Part shown: positions 1 to 9,898 of the stretch, in pieces | How the letters are laid out: each line of letters begins with the position of its first letter | How positions within the stretch are numbered: position 1 is the stretch's first letter | DNA from: Lingula anatina | Taxonomy: Eukaryota; Brachiopoda; Lingulata; Lingulida; Lingulidae | Length of the DNA stretch: 27,326 bases | Reading direction: 5' to 3' | Assembly: GCF_001039355.2 (NCBI RefSeq) | Contig: NW_019773900.1 | Span: forward strand, 8,149 to 35,474 | Program-made: the position numbers and the translations under genes | Notes under the pieces: model-generated | Database searches by the model: none | What the model was told of the DNA's origin: nothing | What the model saw: only the letters and a program-made list of their open reading frames with translations

Positions 1-2835
1 TGCGCGATAGATTCCACGCAACGGAGTCCAACACAGCATGTATACACGCCAAATAATGTATTTTCACATTCCACAGGAAGAAGTGGAGATTACCATATTT
101 TCTAATGTTAAAGATATTTCACATCTACGCTTTCCAGTTCAGCATTAGTACGTAACCGTCGAGTCCCTGGTTCCATATACATCCCTGGGAACATTTGGTA
201 ATTTCAAAAACACTGAAACTCTGGTCTGACATACTGTAGAATACACTGTATGGGAGTGAGAGATGCAATACCCACTGGTAGTTGAAGAAAGGCAAAAGAT
301 TCACATCGGTAAACCCTAATTTTTTTAGTCTGGGTTATGCTGCAGAAATCTATCTACATGTAGATCATTTTCGAAGTAGCCACAACCTCTCTACAACCCC
401 CACCCTCCCACAAAAAGAAAAATAACAGGACCCTCTGAAGAAATGTTCTTGAATAAACGCTTTGAGAGGTTTTATGTAAACTGCAATGATGTAGCAAATG
501 CAGTATTCTTTTTAAATGTCCCTAATCAGGTTAGGTAAGATATAACGTCCTTTTTACACCGCCCAGGTAAGTGTGTACTAGTTAAGGAATAAAAAACATT
601 GAATGTTATAAAACTATGGCATTGCCGTTAGACAAATGTTTACAAAGTGCAATTGCCGATCCAATTGAATTGTGTGTTATAAGGTTATCACTCAGAAAAT
701 ATCTGTCTGTTGTCAAGATGCCTTCATTAGGCTTTGCCTTTGATACACAAGTACATTCTAAGAACCTCGATCTTGTATGCGTGGTTTCTTAGAAAACCTT
801 GCCGGATATACTGATAGCAGTGTTAAACCCTGTCTTCCGTTTGCATACAGATTGTCTAAAGAAAAGTAGGGGTGTTTACAATGAGTCGACCAACTTTAGC
901 TTGATGCGGTATCAAACAAGAAAACTGATAACGTTAATTCATAGCAAATTGCAAAGCAACTAGAAAACCTTATGTCGCACGTCTAAACCTTTACACAATG
1001 TATACATGCACATAGACACGCTACAAGTCGTTTGATTGATTACTTTTGAGCACAATTGCACTCAGTCTTGTTAGGTGGAGCTGAATTAAGCCAGCCTATC
1101 TCTGCTGGATAGAGACCAAAGATGCTTTCTACATAGGTTCTTCTGTAACAACATATGAGTGTCGACGTACATTATATTTATGAGTTTAGATCGTATGTAA
1201 AACTTGCAGACAAATCAGGTCCATAGATAAATCCCCACTTCTATTATTTACGAATGCCAACTTTATTAAATAATAATAAAGTACAGGTGGTGTCTCTAAA
1301 ACCTGGTCACGCGCTGTTTAGCACAAATTCATCAATTTTGCTTCATTGTCAGTTTTTACTGATAATTCCATGAGGCTGGCTTTTATTCTTTATCAACTAA
1401 ACATTCGGTTCACCAGCCGGAAGGAAACTCCATTCAGTAATTGATTCTGCTTTCCATGAAAAAGCGCGCTTTGTTTATTAAATGCCTCTGTCTTTTTATC
1501 GTCATGTGCAAATCGCCGCCCTGGCGTAAACTGTTTTGCCATAGCGCATGTAATGAGCGAAATGTCTGATAATTCCACGAGAAGCAATTTATTTGAATTA
1601 CCATCAGAAAACATAACCCTCCATACAATTTGACCATTGGCCCGCATCCGTATTCTACGCCAGCTTATTTATATCTATATCGCCGTACATTAACAGATCA
1701 TTTAGAAGAGCCTTAGCAGAAAGTCGTGCGTTGAGAATGGTGGTGCCGTAAAGGCTGAATAAGTAGCGTTAAATATATTTTAAATTTCCCAAGGCGACAT
1801 TGTTCCTGAATTGACACACAGCAAGACACCACCACAGTTCATCGAAATATGCAGCAAGTACGACCCTTGTTTACAATCCCAAGCGTCTTCGCTGTGACAT
1901 GGCGTTCATTCGGAACTATGGAGTCGATTAATGAAGTGCTCGTTGGATTGGAATTTAATGTTGAGTACTTTTTAAATTCACCGTGAATATTGATTTCAAA
2001 GCAGTGAAGTAACAACGTTCTCTATTCAAATCGGAATTGCTTAGCTGTACGCTTCAACGTGAACGTGATCCCTTGAAATAGGGAAAGCAGGAACGTCGCA
2101 AATTACATAGCAGACCACTTTAACAATCCATTATTGGGGTAAATCAGTAGATCTAAGGTAAGTTATTTATCTTTTATTCAGAGAACTTGCACATATAGAA
2201 GGGTGATGCTGCCCCAGAGACAGAACAGATACCGCTTTTTGTCTGTATTCTTCATAGTTGATGAAAATTCGGGATAAAAGTCAGACATACCTTACGCACT
2301 GCGTGTTAATAGAAGGGGAATCTTTATATATTAGTTGATAAAATATAATTAGATACTCAGAGCAAGTTATAGGTTTCAATAGTGATAAACATGTACAGTA
2401 TAACCCCGTCCCATTTCAGACATTACAGTTTCATATATCTTAAGTGCGTGAAGTTGGAAGATAATTTAACATTCGAAAGCCATTATGAATAATATCACGT
2501 CTACACATACGTAAAGGTTTGCCCGATCTACAGCGGCCTTTGACGCGAGTTTACTTGATGCTGAATGTACGCCTTTTAGGTGTGCTTTTTTTACTAACAA
2601 AAGAACCTGTTTTATTGACAAATACCACTATGAATTATTCCAAATTACTGAATCAAAATTCAATTACTTTTTGTCAATAACGCGCAGAATGGGCAAATTA
2701 GCTGCTAGAGTGACCCGCAATGACTCTGCTTACAATAATTATTTTGTATGCCCGAGCTGCTTGAGCGAGCATTATTAGAAAGGCTGCTATGTAAAACTAC
2801 CATGATATATAGATAATATACATTGATTAACTGGT
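1..2835. other. No gene recognised
   Basis: AT-rich sequence. The only frames are short (84 residues or fewer, near 1393-1647 on the minus strand) with no recognisable domain. A 14-bp palindrome sits at 352-365 (core TACATGTA). No tRNA or rRNA signature was seen. Confidence 0.6.
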
Positions 2836-2879
2836 GTGACCTGGTACTACACTAAATAAACATTGTAGTAGCCGGTCAC
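2836..2879. repeat. Hairpin with 16-bp arms
   Basis: GTGACCTGGTACTACA (2836-2851) pairs with 2864-2879 at 14 of 16 positions across a 12-base AT-rich loop. It could be a structured RNA element or a repeat remnant; nothing nearby decides this. Confidence 0.45.
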
Positions 2880-5564
2880 CAACAACGGCTATACACAGGT
2901 GTGGGTGTATGATGTGTTAGTCGACCGTGATTTACCGATTTTTGATAATGGTAAGTACATGTACGATGTAAATGCATCTGTACTGCCAAGTAAGCTAGAG
3001 TGCAGTGCAGTACAGTGATAGTACGTTATATCCATATACACAATTCATATTTACATTGGTTTACTTTTCAAGTGCATATAATGTGTAAGGTGACTTAGCG
3101 TAAGTGGATACTTGTTTTTTCCTCTATCGTGGCTTCTCCCTCAAATAATATATCTGAGTCCATAATGTTTTGATAAACAATGAATTTCCCGTGCTGCTTA
3201 TTTCACAAAAGTTCAAGTTAAAGTTCAGCCTGGTTTACAATGCACATTATTCCACTTTAGAATCTGCGTAAATCGTTATTTTTTCAACTTCTTTTATCAA
3301 TTTTGTTATCACGTACTATTTATATGTACGTGGGAATGGCATTAAACCCTTGTTGGCCGACTTTAATAATATTGATGTTATCTTTCCATTTTCGCGCAGT
3401 AGGATAAAAGATAAATTAGCGGAGATAAGTGTTTTCTTGTTATTATAATATAACTTCTAAATATAGTACTAAATGTCCTTAAAGTCAGGGCTAAGATAAA
3501 GACAACCCTGCAAAACGTGATGAAAATAATATGGAATTCACGTAACGTGTTCTTCCACTGGCAAGGTATACGAAGTTATGCCAATTTACCAGCATTCGAC
3601 GACGTAAGGCTCGGGCATTGAATGCCTTTGGTACTAAAGAACCGTGTGATATATCATGTTAATTTAATCCAACGGGCTTTGTAACGTGACATAAACTTGA
3701 CATGGACTTTACTGGCCGTATGAGAAGAAAACGGTGCTGGCTAGTTTGACCTCTGGCCAAATAATTCCCACTCCTGTGTGGTCCATTCATTGCTTTATTG
3801 TACCATAGGCACGTCATTCTAGTGCATGCAGTGTCGAAGCTCTTACATGTATATACTGGCGAAAAGACAAGACATGGCCCATATACTTACCCGGGTTCAC
3901 GAATGTAGGAGAGTCTGAAATAACTGTTACAAATTATCGTTGACCATAAACAGCCGGTAGGCCGTATGGCAGAATGTGGGGCAACCTTTTTTATCTGGTT
4001 ATTCCATAGAACTGGGACCCATCATTCAAGGATAAACTTATGAAAAAGAGGAGTTTCGCAGCCACTCATCGTCATGACGAGATTTTGTGGTGCTTTCCTG
4101 TAGGCGTACAATGCATCTTGTGTAAACAGGCTGCCTCCCATTGTATATCGCAGATATTTTAAGCTCACATTTTACTGGATTGGTGATATAAACTATTACA
4201 TGATGCCTGTGGGATTTTATGTGCTGCAAAATACCGCGAGGTAAAAACATTACCCAAGTGACCCAAGAGTGAGGTGAGCCACTGCGATTGATTTCAACCG
4301 TGTTTGAATAGCATTTTGTCTGTTATTGCCACCGAAGTCGCCGTATGTTTTCACAGCTAAAAGGGGCGACTTTAAAGTACAGCCACGCGTTTCTGCGTTA
4401 ACCTCTCGCCTGGTTTTTCCGAGTTAACGAGCTGGTTGTAAAATTGCCCTGACCTCTCTCTCTTATAGGCCTTCCAAGTCGGTGAGTATATGATTATCTT
4501 TTTCAGTTGCCGTACTGGACATTTCGTATAGCAGTGCAATTTTCTAAGAGATTCACATTGCAATTATGTGACTGTGGATTTTCTTTTTTTCACAGGCTGT
4601 CAATTTTCATGAGAACAGCACACATGACCGAAGAAAGAAATAATCCAATCCAAGATTTTTCTCAAACAGTATTAGATATGGGTAAAATTTCGAAAATTAT
4701 AAGCGTTTAATTAATTTTTTCACTTGCTTCTAGGTCGCTTCTATCTTCATAGAGAGTTCTGCATAGACCTTTAGCTGTTGCAAGTGTGGTTAGTTAATAC
4801 ACTGCGATATATTGATATACAGACATGTTTATTCCGGTGAACAGTTAAGAGAGGAGTTTGGCTTAGCGATGCCCAGTAATTAAGCCTGCAGGTAGATGAT
4901 TCAAAACACCTGTAAACGATGTCAATCACCTTGCAGAATGAAGGAAACTCTCTACATTATATTCTGCTCGCCGTGAGTCATCCCTTAATCAACAAAAAAC
5001 ATTTATTTTTGTGTGTGGGATTACTGCGAGATTGGAAAATTGGAAATTAGTGGCGTAATTCTGTTAAAAGAGGATCGCGCATGTGATTGCTCATGTTTTT
5101 TGTACTTGACAATCAATAATCTCGTGTTTCAATATTTTCCAGTCACTTTTTGAAAAATAAAACACACGAACATCCGTCTCATTGCTAAATTACTCTTAAT
5201 CGTATTGAATATTGAGGTCTAGGGACGCAAATTATCACACATATTGCGAGAAGTCGGCATTAATACCGCGATCATCACACAATTTTTGCGGATAATCTGC
5301 TGTACTATGTATTAATTTCCCCAAGGAAATTACGGAAATTTTCTCGAATTGCTAATGGAATTGCACCCAGATTTTTTTTCAGTTGAACTTCACTCATTGG
5401 TTTCCGGCACATTTTCCATTTGTTCTCGATGGCGGGTTAGGGATAGTTGTCAATGCGATCGGTGCGTCGGTCTATACTGGGTCATCTCTCGTTCTGACAT
5501 TCAAACAAATTGAGCCATCAGATCTGTAAGTGATCGAATCATGTTTCTCATTTAGAAGATGATG
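2880..5564. other. No gene recognised
   Basis: Scattered frames under 71 residues on both strands (such as 4038-4250, 4507-4710) without recognisable domains or splice partners. Two TACATGTA palindromes (2956, 3844). Otherwise featureless. Confidence 0.6.
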
Positions 5565-5591
5565 TGGCATAGATTGATTCATTCTATGCCA
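5565..5591. repeat. Short hairpin
   Basis: TGGCATAG at 5565-5572 pairs perfectly with CTATGCCA at 5584-5591 over an 11-base loop, about 20 bases before the inverted repeat starting at 5612. Function unknown. Confidence 0.45.
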
Positions 5592-5611
5592 AGAGACCGT
5601 CCGTAGCACCG

Positions 5612-5897
5612 CGAGTTTCAGAGATTTCTGGAAGCTAACACACCAGTACCGGCGTAACGTGACAGAGAGTCCCTAATGATAAAGAGTCCGCTTCCCATCC
5701 ATTTGTACAGGTAAGCCCCACCCTAGATTTTGGCCCACTTAGGTCAGGCTTCCCCTAACCATTATAACTAAATGGAGGGCGGACTTTCAGTTACACAAAC
5801 CTTAGTGTCCTTACACCGTCATGCCTTTGTTGTGTTACTAGGAACGGCAGAAGCATGATGGCAATAGAAATTGGTGCCAAGAAATCTCTGAGACTCG
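5612..5897. repeat. Inverted repeat with 20-bp arms, 246-bp spacing
   Basis: CGAGTTTCAGAGATTTCTGG (5612-5631) pairs with 5877-5897, allowing one mismatch and one inserted base. Size and layout suit a MITE, but no duplication flanks were found and the spacer has no recognisable content. Confidence 0.5.
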
Positions 5898-7531
5898 GGG
5901 CGATCGTTGAATGTCGTGAATGATGTCAGATACCAGCATACATGTCACTAACTAAAGATGGAAGTGAGACATTGACTTGGGTCTCTAGACAGCAAAATCG
6001 TTAATGTGTGATTTTGTCTGAATATCTTTTGAAAGAAAACCAAGCTGGATGAAGAACTGCCCAGCTAGGGCCAACCCAGCAATCTGAGAACACTGATATA
6101 CATGTAGCTTTTTGTTATTAACATAAATAGAAGCTACAACTGCTTAGCACATTTTAATAATAATAGTAATAATAATTTATTGAGCATGGAAATCTTTTTA
6201 CATTTAAAGGCTCTCTAACTGCTAGGTATTATATATTATATATACATTTTAGCACTTAAAACTATTTCTTTTGATTGCGGCAGTGTCACTTTTAAGTACA
6301 CTGACACTAGATCTAAACTGCATCTCCTTTTATCGTTATGTTTCGTCTAATGCGTGTAAAACAATTTACCGGTATGTCGTGAAAAGTAATGAGAGCTCGA
6401 ATCAGCTAGTTATCTCAGCGGCGAGCAATTCACAGAAGTTCGTGGATTTTGATTAGTCAGTTAGTGTTAAAAGGGCACTGGTAAAGCTTTAGATCATGCG
6501 TTAAGCACAGAACTGTTACAGGTTTTGAAAATTCAGCCAAGATTCCCCACTGATATGAACAAGACTATCAGGTCGGAATGGCTTTTTTTTTGTTCCTATC
6601 ATCAAGACTGCAAGTCTTTAGTTATTGCGCATGATTTTAAAAGCACATCATACATCCCAATAGTATATGCCCTCATGGAAATTGTTGCCGGATATTTTAA
6701 TGTCATGAGACATCATGCGCATTAATGGAACCAAAAAATGGCCTTGATTAGATAATCGTGTGATTACAGCATGGTATTTCAGTTTACGTCATAGCAGTAA
6801 GGAGGGAAGGCAACGTGTAATCTCGTTGATTATTTCTGAAACCGTATCCGGAAAACTTTTACACTGAATATTGTTAGCACCAATATATACAGTATATAAA
6901 TATACAGTATATACGACTACGTTCGATTAGTTATACCATTACATGCGCTTATGGCTTTAAACCACAGAGTATTGAGGCACTTGCACAATGCATCATTGCG
7001 CCATCATATAAATGTATATTATATGGAGGATGCAGTATTTTTATTTCCGTGTCTCATGCGTTGCAAATAATATAACATGGATATAAAACCATTGTGTATT
7101 GCAACTAAAGGAAGGCATTCATTACACAAAACAATAAACTTAAACATATCGCGATGGCTGTGATAAACACCATCCGTTCACATCAATTATATGATGCAAA
7201 TGCAAGTACTAACGTCGAAGCCTAATTAACAATTTAGCTCGTTTCGTTCGTTGATCTCCTTTTGATTAGCATCTTCCGTTAGCTGTGCAGCTTTTCATTT
7301 CTCTAAATTAACTGGCGTGTAGCGGCTTTGACTAACACGTTTGCGCTTGAATCATAGTCACGTAAGATAACAGAAACTCTGCACAACTACATTAGTGATA
7401 TTACAACTGTGGGGAACATAGCCAAAACATGATAAAGTTGAACTATGATTTCCAGCAAATTCAGTTCAATCTGACTGAATGATAAACCGAATTACCTAAG
7501 TCGTTCAAAACATTGCCAGCAAAGCAAGGAG
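5898..7531. other. No gene recognised
   Basis: Contains the TAA microsatellite and a duplicated ATATACAGTATATA block around 6884-6914. Frames at 6271-6456 and 6525-6725 have no family resemblance. Confidence 0.55.
6155..6176. repeat. TAA microsatellite
   Basis: Short (TAA)n with one interruption. A similar short TAA run lies at 13420-13433 in channel intron 4. Confidence 0.7.
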
Positions 7532-8009
7532 TTGGAACTTTGGGTCATGAACATTGTATATATCTTCAACCAAATTAACCATCAAATGTTTCAATATTTT
7601 AAAGATCAGAAGCGAAGCTTGTTCAAAAGAAAACTTTCCTTTTTCACCGGTAGACGCCCTTTTTTATTAGCAAGACTAGTAATGAGTGCTTCGACCAGTC
7701 GGCAAGCTGAGTTATCAGCATGGGTTTCTTGAGGGGCCGGTAAGCACCAAAACTCCCACCGATTTACAAGCTCAAGCACGCGAAAAGCAAAGCCCGCAAG
7801 ATTTACAGAACCACCTAGCAAAGGTCACCGATGGTGGCCAAGTGTCTGAGGGATTTATGAATATCAGTATATCTCAATATGGCGTCACAAAGGTAGGAAA
7901 AATGGTAGCTGAAGTGGTAAACATGAAAGGGTGGGGAATATCCGACACAGTAACACAGTGGATTGAAATGTTACGAAAATTAACGCTGAAGGGACGGTTT
8001 CTTATGTGA
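7532..8009 (+). other. Unrecognised open region, possible decayed coding repeat
   Basis: Two overlapping + frames (7532-7732, then 7686-8009, 107 residues) and an antisense frame (7606-7821) stay open through this stretch, longer than in neighbouring AT-rich DNA. The base composition here is also more balanced. No domain is recognised in any frame. It could be a frameshifted remnant of a mobile-element protein, a lineage-specific exon, or chance. Confidence 0.2.
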
Positions 8010-8910
8010 ACACCAACTGGAAGAGGTGTGCGTATAAGTTGATATTGGAAGGAGAGGAGTAAGATTTCACATTATTTGGCATTATTCCTGGGGATCCCGT
8101 TTTGATGATAACAGGTATTCGACTGTGCATCTAGACATATAATGACATAAAACATATAATGTAAATAATACTGACATACTAAAATATAACAAAAAATATA
8201 TATTATATGTCTGTTTATGGCTACATATCTAGAGCATTTGATGTAATATAACTTGGATGCCGAAAAAAGATGCAGAATATTTCTCAAGAGAGCCAATTTT
8301 AAAGTGCGTCTTCATCAAATAACCTACAAGTAGTCTGAAGAGCTCTTCATGGTGTTTAAATGCGCAAAATGCCGCTATCTGTACCCCGTGCCATATAGAA
8401 GGAATAATGAAGAGAGTATAACTAATGACTATGTTATTGCATCATAAAGAAAAATAAAAGTGTATTTATAACTGTTTGAAGTGTGGCAAATGAAATATGA
8501 ATAATGGATAAAGAATGGTAGCCTGGCCTTTTTAACATTTATTTCACATATACTTCACATACACCCGGTATGGATTGCATGACGAAATGCTTTCAAGTTT
8601 TCAACTTTAAATTAGTGCGCCTATATATTGTCGGCTATAAAAATAAGGAAACCGTATTGCGCAAACAGATGCCAAAATACACATTTAATCTTCATAATCT
8701 AATAACCGCGTTTGATAAAAGAATAATACCTTCCTCTTCACGCGTTCGCTTTCTCTAAGTAACGGAAACCTGTCACCGGTCATAACGCTTTAATATCTCA
8801 AAAGTGTAGAATGCACGAGGAGAGAGAAGCCCTAAAATTTGCCCTTAGGTTTTGCGCGTCACAACGGCTTAGTTTTTTTTCTATGAAACTTAAGACTCAT
8901 TTCCGATAAA
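8010..8910. other. No gene recognised
   Basis: Strongly AT-rich, with only short low-complexity frames (8072-8296 minus, 8570-8758 plus). Confidence 0.55.
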
Positions 8911-9131
8911 ACTATCGTTCTATTTAAATCGATCCAACTCCGCAGGGACTCTCGCCGAATGCAATCAGATTAACACGCCTCCTCTTGGCGTTGAGCAGAA
9001 TGCAGAAAAAATGGTGATGATGATAGGACGTTGGGAACAACAGGTGTGTTTTAACAGTTTAAAATCTGTTAAACTGATTGCATTAAGCTGGAGTTCCCGC
9101 AGAGTTGGATCGATCTACGTAGGACGATAGT
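8911..9131. repeat. Long inverted repeat, 65-bp arms, MITE candidate
   Basis: Arms at 8911-8975 and 9067-9131 pair with about 12 mismatches in 65. They start ACTATCG, share ATCGATCCAACTC and end at AATCAG. A weaker match extends about 20 bases further out. The 91-bp loop contains a second hairpin (ttaacag with ctgttaa, 9051-9072). No clear target duplication was found. The transcript would fold into a strong stem. Confidence 0.7.
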
Positions 9132-9813
9132 GTCATTGGGAATGGGCCCTTAGCCTTCAGCTGATGGGAATAAACCCCCCGACATTGGCACGTGCATGCG
9201 TAGATTGCTTTACTGCACTTAATCGTGTGCGTATGGTCGTAATAAGTAAGGGCAACCGAGTTACTGGAGTTGCCTCGAACAACATGTACTTTTACTGATA
9301 CGCCAGCTAATGGGGCACCCCACATACACATGTACACGCACGCGCGCGCACGCACTCAAACTCACCCACCTTACCATGGGATGGTTTTCCAAATCATTAT
9401 TCAAACTCAAACTGTAGCGTCTTTCGTATTTATCTTATCGGTATCGGCATTTAGACTTGCACCTTATCTGATTTCCTTGTTATACAGTCATATATATCAC
9501 GACGTCTAGTCGATTTTTACATGCAGTTAACATTCAGTGTCATAAAATAAATGTCAGTGCAAATAATCGACCACGTTAGGGAAGTTGTTCACAATGATGT
9601 GTTTATAGTTATATCAATTTCGACAATTGTGAGCAATATGATATTTCCCTTCACTCTTTTGTGACATAAATTTTTAAATACTTTTAATGGATTGTACTTT
9701 CTGATAAACATATGACTAATGAACATATCATTCATTTCGCTGAAAAGTACTTTCCGGCAATGATTTATTAGATTGTGTCCTCGTTAATGGTGATTACTCT
9801 TGTATTATTTCAG
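9132..9813. other. Upstream flank of the channel gene
   Basis: Holds the CA/CG tract. No TATA-like box at a convincing distance from the start was identified. The promoter may lie here or further upstream if a noncoding exon exists. Confidence 0.45.
9319..9356. repeat. CA/CG alternating purine-pyrimidine tract
   Basis: Alternating CACATACACATG then CACGCACGCGCGCGCACGCAC. Such tracts can adopt Z-DNA. It lies about 480 bases before the channel start. Confidence 0.7.
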
Positions 9814-9815
9814 TC

Positions 9816-9827
9816 ATGTTTGGATAA
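9816..9827 (+). promoter_or_regulatory. Three-codon upstream ORF
   Basis: ATG TTT GGA TAA ends 13 bases before the channel start at 9841 and is out of frame with it. If it lies in the mature 5'UTR, it could lower translation or impose re-initiation. The transcript start is not visible, so its inclusion is uncertain. Confidence 0.4.
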
Positions 9828-9840
9828 GAACTCTGCGGCT

Positions 9841-9898
9841 ATGGGACCATTCGCCATCTTGATCACGGTGCAGGCGCTCTTTTTTCTTACCACCAATG
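9841..9898 (+). CDS. Channel exon 1: start codon and signal peptide
   Basis: ATG at 9841 opens 19 codons, almost all hydrophobic (MGPFAILITVQALFFLTTN), then one base of codon 20 before donor G|gtaagt (phase 1). A signal peptide on its own first coding exon is usual for nAChR genes. A TTTCAG at 9808-9813 could be a splice acceptor for an upstream noncoding exon, or part of an initiator (TCAGTC); the transcript start is not known. Confidence 0.8.

Noticed and set aside
8840-9153. GCCCTTAG at 8840-8847 and 9146-9153 as an 8-bp target duplication of the foldback
   Set aside because: The interval ends inside these copies do not form inverted repeats, so the match is probably chance.
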